A program made the position numbers and the translations under genes. This document shows positions 33,278 to 42,195 of a DNA stretch of 64,000 bases, piece by piece (the stretch's first letter is position 1; each line of letters begins with the position of its first letter). The notes under the pieces are model-generated. The model was not told where the DNA came from. It was given only the letters and a program-made list of their open reading frames with translations, and ran no database searches. This stretch comes from Lysobacteraceae bacterium. GTDB lineage: Bacteria > Pseudomonadota > Gammaproteobacteria > Xanthomonadales > Ahniellaceae. The stretch spans positions 22,897 to 86,896 of the forward strand of contig PVBP01000002.1 of assembly GCA_002995625.1 (NCBI GenBank), given 5' to 3'.

Positions 33278-33957
33278 TGACCGGTTTGGAACGGCAGCTC
33301 GCGATCGTGGTGCCGGTCGGGCCCGGCGATCCGGCCTGGCGGCAGCTGTCGCGCGATCTTGCCGCCTGTGCGGCCGGCATCCCCGTGATCGCGGTCGCCT
33401 GCGACGACGTCGATCGCGCCGCGTTGTCCCGCGAGTGGCCGGCCTGCCGCGTCGTGATGGCCGGACGGGGGAGGGCGCGGCAGCTGAACGCCGGGGCGCG
33501 CGCGGCCGATACCGAATGGCTCTGGTTCCTGCACGCCGACAGCCGGATCGACCCCCCCGCGGTCGCGGCGCTGGCCGGCGCCGTGTCGCGCGGCCGGGAC
33601 GCGCTGCACTGGTTCCGGCTCGGGTTCGAGGCGGATCCGGCGCATCCGGTGCGGGTAAACGCCCTAGGGGCGTGGATCCGGAGCCGCTGGCTTGGCCTTC
33701 CGTTCGGGGACCAGGGCTTCCTGCTGCGTCGCCGGACCTTCCTGCGACTGGGCGGGTTCGACGAGCGGATCGATCGCGGCGAGGACCACGCGTTCGTCTG
33801 GCGGGCGCGCCGCGCCGGCCTTCCGCTGGTCGAGGTCCCGGCGCGAATCCTGACCAGCGCGCGCCGTTACCAGGAGCGCGGATGGCTGCGGACCACCGTC
33901 GGGCACCTCGGCCTGACCGCGATGCAGGCCTTCCGGTTCTCGAGGGGCGAACGATGA
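33274..33957 (+). CDS. TIGR04283-type arsenosugar biosynthesis glycosyltransferase
   Basis: 227 residues of the GT-A fold. Key pieces: LAIVVPVGP at the N-terminus, GRGRARQLNAGARAA, the metal-binding FLHADSRID near 88-96, and GDQGFLLRRRTFLRLGGFDE with RGEDHAFVWR further on. Proteins of this family are annotated as arsenosugar biosynthesis glycosyltransferases because they occur with that pathway, but many genomes carry the pair without arsenic genes and the real acceptor is unknown. The second ATG (33277) is an equal start. Its stop overlaps the next gene by ATGA. Confidence 0.85.
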   Translation: MMTGLERQLAIVVPVGPGDPAWRQLSRDLAACAAGIPVIAVACDDVDRAALSREWPACRVVMAGRGRARQLNAGARAADTEWLWFLHADSRIDPPAVAALAGAVSRGRDALHWFRLGFEADPAHPVRVNALGAWIRSRWLGLPFGDQGFLLRRRTFLRLGGFDERIDRGEDHAFVWRARRAGLPLVEVPARILTSARRYQERGWLRTTVGHLGLTAMQAFRFSRGER

Positions 33958-34646
33958 CGGTCGGCATCGCGATCTTCGTCAAGACGCCCGGGCTGTCGGC
34001 CGTCAAGACCCGTCTCGCGGCCGGGCTTGGCGAAGCCGAGGCGGTGCTCTGGTACCTCGAGGCCGCCGCCGCGGTGACCGGCGTGGTCCAGTCGGTGGCC
34101 GCCGCGGCGGATGCGGTGGCCTACTACGCGGTGGCCGAGGATGCGCCGGCCGCGCGGAATCGCTGGCAGCGTCTGCCGTGCATCCTCCAGGGCGACGGTG
34201 GACTCGGCGAGCGCATGTCGCGGGTCCACGCCGAACTGGTGCGGCGCCATGGGGCGGGACTGCTGCTCGGCGCCGACCTGCCGCAGCTCGATCCGGATCA
34301 CGTGCGCGCGGCCTGCGACTGGCTCGACGATCCGGCGCCGCGGATCGCGTGGGGGCCGTCGGCGGACGGCGGCTTCTGGCTGTTCGGTGCGAACCGACCG
34401 GCCGACGTCGCGCGCTGGACCGCAGTCGATTACGGGCGCGCCGACACCGGCGGACGCTTCCGTGAGGTCATGCACGATCTGGGCGCCTGGCGCACGTGGC
34501 CGGTGCGGCACGATGTCGACCAACTGCGCGACCTCGCGCCGGCGCTGCGCGAGCTCCGGGCCCTCAAGTCCCCGACCGGGGACCAGCGCCGGCTCGCGGC
34601 CAGCATGGCGTGGCGGATCCTCGGCGCGCTGGGTGGTCATGACTGA
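33954..34646 (+). CDS. TIGR04282-type arsenosugar biosynthesis glycosyltransferase-family protein
   Basis: 230 residues. The nucleotidyltransferase-like N-terminus reads GIAIFVKTPGLSAVKTRLA at 4-22 (conserved KTP...K.RL), followed by QGDGGLGERMS, LLLGADLPQLDPDHV and GPSADGGFWLFG. It is the usual partner of the TIGR04283 protein. Because the fold resembles CofC/MobA-type enzymes, activation of a sugar or other group with a nucleotide is a plausible activity. The ATG overlaps the previous stop, and its own end overlaps the hydroxylase gene by eight bases. Confidence 0.85.
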   Translation: MTVGIAIFVKTPGLSAVKTRLAAGLGEAEAVLWYLEAAAAVTGVVQSVAAAADAVAYYAVAEDAPAARNRWQRLPCILQGDGGLGERMSRVHAELVRRHGAGLLLGADLPQLDPDHVRAACDWLDDPAPRIAWGPSADGGFWLFGANRPADVARWTAVDYGRADTGGRFREVMHDLGAWRTWPVRHDVDQLRDLAPALRELRALKSPTGDQRRLAASMAWRILGALGGHD

Positions 34647-35460
34647 GATCGCGCCGATCGCCGAACGCCTGCTGGCGAGCGAGCCGCTGCTCCGGGGCGG
34701 CGCCTTCCTCGCGCTGCTGGCCTTGCTTCTCGTCCTGCAGCGGATTCGGCCGGTCCGCGGCGATGGCCGCCCGGCCATGCGGCAGATGGTGAACCTCGCG
34801 ATCGGCGCGATCGACACGCTGGTACTGCGCCTCGTGTTCCCGGTGCTGGCGGTCGGCGTCGCGGGCCTCGCCGCCGCGTCGGGCATCGGCCTCTTCAACG
34901 TGGTCCCGGTGCCCTGGTGGCTCGCGCTGCCGATCTCGATGCTGCTGCTCGATCTCGTGATCTACCTGCAGCACCGCCTGCTGCATCGGATCGACTGGCT
35001 GTGGGCGCTGCACCGCGTGCACCACAGCGATCTCGGCTTCGACGTGACGCTCGCGGTCCGTTTCCATCCGCTCGAGATCGTGCTGTCGATGGCGATCAAG
35101 TTCGCGGTCATCGCCGCGCTCGGCGCGCCGCCGATCGCGGTGCTGCTGTTCGAGCTGATGCTGTCGCTCGGCGCCCTGTTCACGCATGCGGACGTGCGCC
35201 TGCCGCCGCGCGTCGAGCGCGTCCTGCGGCGGGTCATCGTGACCCCCGACATGCACCGCATCCACCATTCGGTGCGCCGGCGCGAAACCGACAGCAACTT
35301 CGGGTTCAACCTGTCGCTCTGGGATCGGCTGTTCGGCACCTACGTCGGTGCCCCGAACGACGCACCGGAGACGATGCCGATCGGGCTCGAGCGATTCCGC
35401 AGTCCCGGCGAGCAGGGCCTCGTCGCGCTGCTGGCGAATCCGTTCCGCCGCGGCGACTGA
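34639..35460 (+). CDS. sterol desaturase/fatty acid hydroxylase family protein
   Basis: 273 residues with about five membrane segments and the di-iron histidine boxes HRLLH, HRVHH and HRIHH at roughly 115, 130 and 208. Members hydroxylate or desaturate lipids in the membrane using O2. The bacterial substrate is unknown; ornithine lipids, hopanoids, carotenoids or fatty acyl groups are all known for relatives. The ATG lies eight bases inside the preceding gene, so the three form one transcription unit. It converges on the EamA gene across 24 bases. Confidence 0.87.
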   Translation: MTEIAPIAERLLASEPLLRGGAFLALLALLLVLQRIRPVRGDGRPAMRQMVNLAIGAIDTLVLRLVFPVLAVGVAGLAAASGIGLFNVVPVPWWLALPISMLLLDLVIYLQHRLLHRIDWLWALHRVHHSDLGFDVTLAVRFHPLEIVLSMAIKFAVIAALGAPPIAVLLFELMLSLGALFTHADVRLPPRVERVLRRVIVTPDMHRIHHSVRRRETDSNFGFNLSLWDRLFGTYVGAPNDAPETMPIGLERFRSPGEQGLVALLANPFRRGD

Positions 35461-35484
35461 CCGTCGACCGACGCGCCCGATCGG

Positions 35485-36366
35485 TCACGGCAGCGGCTGG
35501 ATCACCCGGCCTCGGCGCCATCCGCGCACCGAGATCACCAGCACGCCGCCGAGCACCATCGCTCCGCCCGCGAGCAGGCGGGGGCCGAGCGCGTCGCCCC
35601 AGACCAGCACCCCGAGTGCGATCGCGATCACCGGAGCGAGCAGCAGGTACGGCGTGATCCGCGCGATCGGGTGCCGCTGGACGAGGAAGAACAGGAGGCC
35701 GTGGCCGAGCACCGACGCGACCAGCCCGGCATAGACGACCCCTCCCCAGGCCCAGGCATCGGCGTCGGGCACGCTGGCCCAGGCGCTGGACTCGAGCCAC
35801 CACGAGACCGGAAGCAGCAGGGGGATGCCGAGCGCGGCACTCCAGGCCTGGAGCTCGAAGGTTCCGACGCCCTTGAGGCCGCGCATCAGCGTGGTGCCGA
35901 GGGCCAGCGTCGCCGCCGCGATCAGGGCGAGGCCAAGGGCCACGGGCGCGGCCAGCACGGTCGGGTCGAAGCCGAGCACGAGGACCCCGCCGAACGCGAT
36001 CGCGATCCCGATCGCGGTCCGCCAGCCGAAGCGCTCGCCGAGCAGCCCCCACGCGAGGATCGCGCTGATCGGGATGTAGCACTGCAGCAGGATCGCGACC
36101 GACGAGATCGCCGGCGATTCGCGGAGCGCCCAGAAGTTGAATCCGAAGTGCAGCGATCCGGTCAGCAGACCGACCGCCGCGAGGCGCCCCCACTGGTCGC
36201 GCGGAACCGGCCTCAGCCACGGCAGCAGCACGACGAGGACCACGGCGAGCCGCAGCGCCGTGAACAGGAACGGGGGGATCTGCGCGAGCGCGTACGCGCT
36301 GGTCAGGAAGTTGCCGCCCCAGGCGAGGCAGACCAGCAGCACCAGCAGCAGATGGGCGAGGGGCAT
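35485..36366 (-). CDS. EamA/DMT-family exporter
   Basis: 293 residues with ten hydrophobic segments in two repeats of five, typical of drug/metabolite transporters (RhaT/YedA group). The N-terminus LVCLAWGGNFLTSAYAL matches the first EamA repeat and the second repeat begins near 150. Substrates of the family range from amino acids to aromatic compounds and cannot be predicted. CAGCAT lies six bases before the ATG on the minus strand, so a leaderless mRNA is possible. It has no operon partner. Confidence 0.87.
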   Translation of the reverse strand: MPLAHLLLVLLVCLAWGGNFLTSAYALAQIPPFLFTALRLAVVLVVLLPWLRPVPRDQWGRLAAVGLLTGSLHFGFNFWALRESPAISSVAILLQCYIPISAILAWGLLGERFGWRTAIGIAIAFGGVLVLGFDPTVLAAPVALGLALIAAATLALGTTLMRGLKGVGTFELQAWSAALGIPLLLPVSWWLESSAWASVPDADAWAWGGVVYAGLVASVLGHGLLFFLVQRHPIARITPYLLLAPVIAIALGVLVWGDALGPRLLAGGAMVLGGVLVISVRGWRRGRVIQPLP

Positions 36367-36579
36367 CCGCCAATGCTGGCACGGGGGATCCGGAGTCCCG
36401 GCTCCAATCGCCGGCACGGACGCTCGCGCGGGTCGCTGCCGGGTGCGGCCGCTCCGTGGAGCCGGATGCGGCCGTCTGGCCGGGTCGGATCCCGCTGCCC
36501 CGTTTGCCGCGGCCCGCCACCTCGGTTGCCGAGCTTCCATCGGGAACTTCACCCATGTCAGCCGGCGGCCGGGTCGCGG

Positions 36580-36585
36580 TACAGT
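36580..36585 (+). promoter_or_regulatory. candidate -10 element for the receiver-domain gene
   Basis: TACAGT followed by TCGCCGG, 29 bases before the ATG at 36615, in a 248-base gap (36367-36614) divergent from the EamA gene that otherwise shows nothing I can identify. Confidence 0.35.
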
Positions 36586-36614
36586 TCGCCGGCTGGGGAG
36601 ACCGCGGGGGAGGG

Positions 36615-37211
36615 ATGGTGAATCCGTTCGGCTGGATCGCAACTGCGTTTCGCACCCTCACGGGCGGCGGCGAGGCGGCGCGCGCGGCCGGGATGCGAAC
36701 ACGGACCCGCTCGCTTGCCGACGCCTTCGAGGCGCCACGCGCGCCCGAGCCGGCGCGAGTGCCGGTGCCTCCAGTCTCGCCGCCCGCACGCGAGCGCCGG
36801 ACGATGCCGCGCGAGGCGCTCGACGGACTGCGCGTGCTGGTCGTGGACGACTCCGCGACCGTGCTCGCGATCATCCGCAAGATGCTGCAGCAGAACGGGT
36901 GCACCGTGGTCGAGGCAGTGGATGCCGAAACCGGCCTCGAGCACGCGTTCGCCGATCCGCCCGACCTGATCCTGCTCGACATCGTGCTGCCGGGCATGAG
37001 CGGCTTCGTCGCGCTGCGCCTGCTGCGGAAGAACCCGCAGACCCGCGACGTGCCGGTGATCATGATCAGCGGCAACAAGCAGGCGACCGAGGAGTACTAC
37101 GTGCAGCGGATCGGCGCCGACGACTTCATGACCAAGCCGTTCACGCGGGCCGAGCTGTTCGAGCGGGTGCAGCGCGTGTTCGCTGCGCGCCGGACCGCGG
37201 CCGAGGGCTGA
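36615..37211 (+). CDS. single-domain response regulator with N-terminal extension
   Basis: 198 residues. A CheY-like receiver occupies 72-195, with the acidic pair D78/D79, phospho-acceptor D122 in LLDIVLPGMSG, S152 and K174 all present, so it should be phosphorylated. The closest named types are PilH/PilG-like receivers. The first ~70 residues are Ala/Arg/Pro-rich and not recognised, apart from a possible amphipathic start FGWIATAF. There is no output domain and no kinase gene nearby. GGGGGAGGG just before the ATG serves as ribosome binding site, although it is very close; the next codon GTG is an alternative start. Confidence 0.85.
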   Translation: MVNPFGWIATAFRTLTGGGEAARAAGMRTRTRSLADAFEAPRAPEPARVPVPPVSPPARERRTMPREALDGLRVLVVDDSATVLAIIRKMLQQNGCTVVEAVDAETGLEHAFADPPDLILLDIVLPGMSGFVALRLLRKNPQTRDVPVIMISGNKQATEEYYVQRIGADDFMTKPFTRAELFERVQRVFAARRTAAEG

Positions 37212-37257
37212 TCGGGCGCAGCAGGGCCCAAGCGTCGACGCCGCGCGCGCCGCCCGC

Positions 37258-38067
37258 TCAGCGATTGCGTCCTGCCCGTCGGTCGCCGGCCTCGTCCGCC
37301 AGAGAGCCGGGCTCGCCCGGCTCGGTGGCCGCAGCCTGGCGCGATGGGCCGGTCCCGAGCCGGGCCCGCGGCCTTGCCGGTTCGTCCGGGACGTTCGGCT
37401 GCCGAGGTCCGGATTTCGATCGTCGACCGGGGGTCGGCAGCGGCACGAGGTGCGCTCCGGCGCAGGCGACGATCCGATCGTCGGACGCCGCGCGGCCGGG
37501 CGAAAGTCCCGTGAGTCGCCCGAAGGCGGGCAGCACGGTGCGCCGCGGACCGCACCAGAACGCGGGAAGGCGGATCGGCGGAGCGTGCCGTTCGCGCAGC
37601 ACCGCGCCCGGGTGGAGGTGACCTGCGAGCACGTGCCCGTCCGGCGCGGCGTCCGGTTCATGGCGCAGCACGAAGGGGCCGAGTCGCGTGCCGGCATCGA
37701 GGCACCGGATGCCCGGCCAGTCCGGAAGCCACCGGTCGTGGTTTCCGGCGACGAGGTCGACGGCAAGACCGGGCCGCGCCGCCAGCCAGTCGCGGAACTC
37801 GCCGATCCAGCGCGCCGTGGCGAGGGTCCGGGAATGGACCAGGTCGCCGAGCACGACCAGTCGCCGCGCCGCGTGCCGCTCGACGACGCGGTCGAGGCGC
37901 TCGAGGTCGGCCTCGGCGGACCCGCGCGGCATCGCAAGACCGGCCTCACGCAGGGCCTGGTCCTTGCCGAGGTGGAGGTCGGCGACGAAGACGGTCGCCG
38001 CGGCCGGCCACGCGAGCGCCCGCTCCGCATCGAGCAGCACGGACTCGCCGGCCAGCGTCCAGGGCAT
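37258..38067 (-). CDS. pdeM: ligase-associated DNA damage response endonuclease PdeM
   Basis: 269 residues of the calcineurin-like phosphoesterase fold. Metal ligands are visible: D30/H32 (ADLHLGK), D75 (GDLVHSR), N109/H110 (GNHDR), H150/H152 (GHLHPG). It is the last gene of a four-gene cassette with an Lhr-type helicase, an ATP-dependent ligase and an exonuclease, and is thought to act as a nuclease or phosphodiesterase in repair. The catalytic domain ends near 212; residues 213-269 are a disordered-looking tail rich in Arg, Pro, Gly and Ala. ATG 38067 lies 11 bases after the helicase stop. Confidence 0.9.
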   Translation of the reverse strand: MPWTLAGESVLLDAERALAWPAAATVFVADLHLGKDQALREAGLAMPRGSAEADLERLDRVVERHAARRLVVLGDLVHSRTLATARWIGEFRDWLAARPGLAVDLVAGNHDRWLPDWPGIRCLDAGTRLGPFVLRHEPDAAPDGHVLAGHLHPGAVLRERHAPPIRLPAFWCGPRRTVLPAFGRLTGLSPGRAASDDRIVACAGAHLVPLPTPGRRSKSGPRQPNVPDEPARPRARLGTGPSRQAAATEPGEPGSLADEAGDRRAGRNR

Positions 38068-38078
38068 CGAGGTCGCGA

Positions 38079-40595
38079 TCAGGGCCTGCGCTCCAGTCGG
38101 TCGGCCATGCGCCGGACGCGGTCGGTCCACTCCTCGTTCGACAGATGTCCCCGGATGCGTTCGGCCCAGAGCGGGAAAGCGAACGGCGTCAGCCGATCCG
38201 GGTGGGTCAGCACGATCCGGCGACCGCCGAGCGATTCGAGGGTCTCGCGGATCCGGGTGCGGTCGAGTTCGCGTTCGAGGGCCTCGCGTTCGGCCAGTTC
38301 GAGCAGCAGATGGTCCGGCTCGTGCTCGCGCAGCACGTCGTGGAGCAGGCTCGCGGAGGCGGCCAGCTGGCGGAGGGTCTTCGTGCGCCCCGGGAGGCCC
38401 TGCGTGACGAGGCCGGCGACCCGGGCGATCTCGCGGAAACGCCGTTTCCCGAGCTCCGCGAGATTGACGCTGGCCGCAAGATCCGTCTCGAGCGAGCCGG
38501 GTGCGAACAGGGCGAGCAGGTGGTCCGGATCGAGCGTTGGCAACCGGTGCGCGCCGACCACGAAGCCGAAATCGGTCGCCGCATAGCCGTAGCTGGCCGG
38601 GGCCAGCCGCGCGAGGCGCGCGGCGACGAGCGCGGCGAGGCCCTCGTGCGCGCTTCGGCCGGCCATCGGATAGACGAACAGCTGTTCGCCGTCACGGCCA
38701 CGGATCCTTTCGACCAGCAGCTCGTCGGAGGCCGGCAGGTGGGAGTCGCGCGCCTGTCGCTCGAGCAGCGGCCGCAGTCGTTCGAGTTCGGGCTCGGAGG
38801 CCCCGCGGCACGCGAGCAGCGCGCGCATCGTATCGGCAAGCTCCGTCGAGAGCGGCATCCGGCCGCCGATCCAGCGCGGGACGATCGCGTGTCGGGAGCC
38901 GGCCGGCCGGACCCACGCGACGAGCTCGCGGACGCGGACCAGCTCGAGCGCGCGCCCAGCGAACAGGAAGCGATCGCCGACCTTGAGCCGCGCCACGAAC
39001 GACTCCTCGATCTGTCCGAGGGTGGCTCCGTTGCGATACTTCACGACGATCTCTGCGTCGGCGACGATCGTGCCGACCTGCATGCGCTGCAGACGGGCGA
39101 TCCGCGGCGAGGCGATGCTCAGCCAGCCGTCGCGCTCGGTCACGCGGCGGAAGTCGGGATAGCCCGACAAGGCCTCGCCGCCGCGCGTCACCAGCGCCAG
39201 GACGCGGTCCCAGTCGCGGGGCGACAGGTCCTGGAACGCGTCGGTCGCGCGCGCTTCCGCAAGCAGGTCCTCGGCCCGGATCGGACCTGCGAGGGCGCTG
39301 GTCACGACATGTTGCGCGAGCACGTCGAGGCAGCCGCGCGGCGGCCTGCGCGGCTCGATCCGGCCGGCCGCGAGCGCCCGGCGGGCCGCCGCGATGTCCA
39401 GCAGCTCGAGCGCATGCGTCGGCACGCACAGGATGCGGCTCGGCTCGCCGGGCCGATGCCCGCTGCGCCCGGCGCGCTGGGCCAGTCGCGCGACGCCCTT
39501 CGGGCTGCCGATCTGGATCACCTGCTCGACGCAGGGCAGATCGATGCCGAGATCGAGACTCGAGGTCGCGACGACGCAGCGGATGCGCCCGGCCCGCAGA
39601 CCCTGCTCGACCGACTCGCGCGCGGCGCGATCGAGCGAGCCGTGGTGCAGCGCGAGTCGTTCGGGCGCGTCGGTCCAGACCGAGGCGAGCGCCTCGTGCC
39701 AGAGCTCGGCCTGGGCGCGGGTATTCGTGAACACGATCGTCGAGCGCGCGGCGGCGATCGCCGCGGCAACGCCGGGCAGCTGGACCAGTCCCAGATGCCC
39801 GGCCCACGGGAAGCGCGAGACCGAGGCCGGAAGCAGGCAGTCGACGTCGATCCGCTTGTCGGATCGCCCGACGATCACCCGCCCGACGCGCCCGGGACCC
39901 AGCAGCGCTCGCAGCGCGGATTCCGGATCACCCAGCGTCGCCGACAGTCCGAGCACGGCGGGTCCGCGACCGTCGTGCGCCGGCGCGGCGAACCGTCGCA
40001 GGCGCTCGAGGTTCAGCGCGAGCAGGACCCCGCGCTTGCCACCGACCAGCTCGTGCCATTCATCGACCACCACCGTGCCGGTCGCGGCGAACCGGCTCCC
40101 GGCCTCGCGGTCGGCGACGAGCAGCGCGAGCGACTCGGGCGTCGTCACCAGCGCGTCGCAGTCGCCACGGCGAACGCGGATGCGTTCGCGGCTTCCGGAA
40201 TCCCCGTTGCGGACCAGGACCCGCCAGTCGAGGCCGGCCAGCGCGGCCGCCTCGGAGATCGCGCGCGCGGTGTCGCTGGCGAGCGCCCGCAGCGGCGCGA
40301 TCCAGAGCAGGCGTGGGCCGGTCGCCGCGGCGGTCCCGCGGGCACCGGCCGATCGGCCGATGTCGGCCGCGAGCGCGCCGCCGAGCGCTGCCCAGGTCTT
40401 GCCGGTGCCGGTCGCAGCGTGGATCACCCCGGACCCGCCATCCAGCACGTGTCGCCAGGTCTCGACCTGCCATGCGAACGGCGCGAGGCCGCGGGCGCGA
40501 AAGGCCTCGATCAGCGGGCGCAGCCGGGGATCGGCGTCGTCGTGCGCAGGCGTCGGTGACCTCGGCCGGCTCACGGGGATACGGACGGCGACCAT
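38079..40595 (-). CDS. ligase-associated DEXH-box DNA helicase (Lhr family)
   Basis: 838 residues. Motif I ATGTGKT at 61-67, motif II DEWH at 178-181, motif III SAT in LGLSATLGDPE and motif VI QRAGRSGHRPG are present, followed by a winged-helix and the long Lhr C-terminal region. The family unwinds DNA or RNA-DNA hybrids 3' to 5'. It is one gene of the ligase-associated repair cassette and begins one base after the ligase stop at 40597 (transcription order exonuclease, ligase, helicase, PdeM). Confidence 0.94.
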   Translation of the reverse strand: MVAVRIPVSRPRSPTPAHDDADPRLRPLIEAFRARGLAPFAWQVETWRHVLDGGSGVIHAATGTGKTWAALGGALAADIGRSAGARGTAAATGPRLLWIAPLRALASDTARAISEAAALAGLDWRVLVRNGDSGSRERIRVRRGDCDALVTTPESLALLVADREAGSRFAATGTVVVDEWHELVGGKRGVLLALNLERLRRFAAPAHDGRGPAVLGLSATLGDPESALRALLGPGRVGRVIVGRSDKRIDVDCLLPASVSRFPWAGHLGLVQLPGVAAAIAAARSTIVFTNTRAQAELWHEALASVWTDAPERLALHHGSLDRAARESVEQGLRAGRIRCVVATSSLDLGIDLPCVEQVIQIGSPKGVARLAQRAGRSGHRPGEPSRILCVPTHALELLDIAAARRALAAGRIEPRRPPRGCLDVLAQHVVTSALAGPIRAEDLLAEARATDAFQDLSPRDWDRVLALVTRGGEALSGYPDFRRVTERDGWLSIASPRIARLQRMQVGTIVADAEIVVKYRNGATLGQIEESFVARLKVGDRFLFAGRALELVRVRELVAWVRPAGSRHAIVPRWIGGRMPLSTELADTMRALLACRGASEPELERLRPLLERQARDSHLPASDELLVERIRGRDGEQLFVYPMAGRSAHEGLAALVAARLARLAPASYGYAATDFGFVVGAHRLPTLDPDHLLALFAPGSLETDLAASVNLAELGKRRFREIARVAGLVTQGLPGRTKTLRQLAASASLLHDVLREHEPDHLLLELAEREALERELDRTRIRETLESLGGRRIVLTHPDRLTPFAFPLWAERIRGHLSNEEWTDRVRRMADRLERRP

Positions 40596-40596
40596 C

Positions 40597-42195
40597 TCAG
40601 CCGCCTCCGGCGATCGCGCGCAGGGTCTCGAGGCGATCGGCTTCCGCCGCCGGCTTGTCGTGCCGCCAGCGGAGGATTCGAGGGAAGCGGACGGCGATGC
40701 CCGACCGGTGGCGGCTGGATCGCTGCACGCCCTCGAAGGCCAGTTCGAACACCTGCACCGGTTCGACCCGGCGGACCGGACCGAAGCGCTCGACCGTGTG
40801 CGCCCGGATCCAGCGGTCGAGCCGCACGATCTCGGCGTCGTCGAGGCCGGAATAGGCCTTCGCGACCGGCAGCAGCGCGTCGCGATCCCAGAGCGCGAAC
40901 GTGTAGTCGGTATGCAGGCCGGCGCGACGGCCGCGCCCGGCCTGCGCGTAGACCAGCACCGCGTCGACGGTCAGCGGGTCGAGCTTCCATTTCCACCAGT
41001 CGCCACGACGCCGCCCAGGGCGGTAGCTCGAATCGAGCCGCTTCAGCATCAGACCCTCGACGCCGTGCGCGCGCGCAGTCTCGCGCAATGCGCGCAGTCC
41101 GGCCCAGTCCTCGGCGGCGAGGATCGGCGAGAGCCCGATCGCCGGCGGTGCGTCCGCGAGCAGCCGCTCCAGGCGGGCGCGCCGGTCCCGCAACGGCTGC
41201 GCGCGCAGGTCGCGGTCGTGCTCGCGCAGCAGGTCGTAGGCGAGGAACCGCACCGGGCACTCGGCCAGCAGCGTCGCGCCGGGCCTGCGTCGGTTGACCC
41301 GTCGCTGCAGCCGCGCGAACGGCAATGGGCCGTCGCCGCGCCAGGCCAGCAGCTCGCCATCGAGGACGACGCCCGGCGGCATCGCCCGCGCCGCCTGCTC
41401 GATCTCGGGGAACCGCCCGTCGAGCGCCTCGTCGCCGCGCGACCACAGCCAGGCGCCGGCCGTGCCGCGGACGATCTGGGCCCGGATCCCGTCCCATTTC
41501 CACTCCGCCAGCCAGGCATCGCGCTCGCCCAGCGCCTCGACCGGCTGGTCGAGCCCGGACGCGAGGCAGAACGGGACCGGTCGCGCGGTGTCGGCGGCCG
41601 CGGTCTCATCGGGCGCGACCAGCGCGTCGAATGCCGCGGCCGAGGGCGACCAGTCGCCCGCGAGCCGCTCCGCGACGCGTGCCGGCGGCAGACCCGCGTG
41701 CTCGGCGATCGCGCGGACCACGAGCCCGCGCGAGACGCCCACCCGCAACGCGCCGGTCAGGAGCTTGAGCAGCACGAAGCGCTCGGACGGACCGAGCGCC
41801 TCGATCCAGCCGCGCACGATGGCGGCTCGCTGGTGCTCGTCGACCGTCCTCAGGCGGACGATTCGGCGAACCCAGTCCGCAAGGCCGGCCGCCGGGGCGT
41901 GGTCCGGGTCCGGGTTGGCCGCGACCGCGAGCAGCGCCACCGTCTCCGCGAGATCGCCGACGTGCGCATGGCATTCGTCGACCAGCCAGTCGGGCAGGCC
42001 GGCGGATTCGGCAGCCAGCCGCTTCAGCTGCGCCGGCGCCAGCACCCGCGACAGGCGCGCTCCCGCGAGCAGGTGGACGCCCCACGCGGCGTCTCCGGAA
42101 TCCGCGGCGGCCAGCCAGCGCCGCAGCGCGGCGAGCTTCGCCGACGTCGCGGTCGATCGGTCGAACGCGGCGTAGAGTTCGGCGAACGCGCGCAT
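40597..42195 (-). CDS. ATP-dependent DNA ligase (repair cassette)
   Basis: 532 residues. An N-terminal helical DNA-binding domain (1-200) precedes the nucleotidyltransferase domain with catalytic Lys233 in EWKWDGIRAQ, then motif IIIa/IV-like DGELLAW and VEGLMLKR, and an OB fold to the end. This is a bacterial ATP-dependent ligase of the type found with Lhr and an MBL-fold exonuclease, distinct from the replicative LigA at 13355. The ATG overlaps the exonuclease stop by a single base (TGATG). Confidence 0.94.
   Translation of the reverse strand: MRAFAELYAAFDRSTATSAKLAALRRWLAAADSGDAAWGVHLLAGARLSRVLAPAQLKRLAAESAGLPDWLVDECHAHVGDLAETVALLAVAANPDPDHAPAAGLADWVRRIVRLRTVDEHQRAAIVRGWIEALGPSERFVLLKLLTGALRVGVSRGLVVRAIAEHAGLPPARVAERLAGDWSPSAAAFDALVAPDETAAADTARPVPFCLASGLDQPVEALGERDAWLAEWKWDGIRAQIVRGTAGAWLWSRGDEALDGRFPEIEQAARAMPPGVVLDGELLAWRGDGPLPFARLQRRVNRRRPGATLLAECPVRFLAYDLLREHDRDLRAQPLRDRRARLERLLADAPPAIGLSPILAAEDWAGLRALRETARAHGVEGLMLKRLDSSYRPGRRRGDWWKWKLDPLTVDAVLVYAQAGRGRRAGLHTDYTFALWDRDALLPVAKAYSGLDDAEIVRLDRWIRAHTVERFGPVRRVEPVQVFELAFEGVQRSSRHRSGIAVRFPRILRWRHDKPAAEADRLETLRAIAGGG

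Noticed and set aside
35461..35489. Terminator between the hydroxylase and EamA genes
   Set aside because: An imperfect CCGTCGACCG/CGGTCACGG stem is present but has a bulge, overlaps the EamA stop region and lacks a T run.
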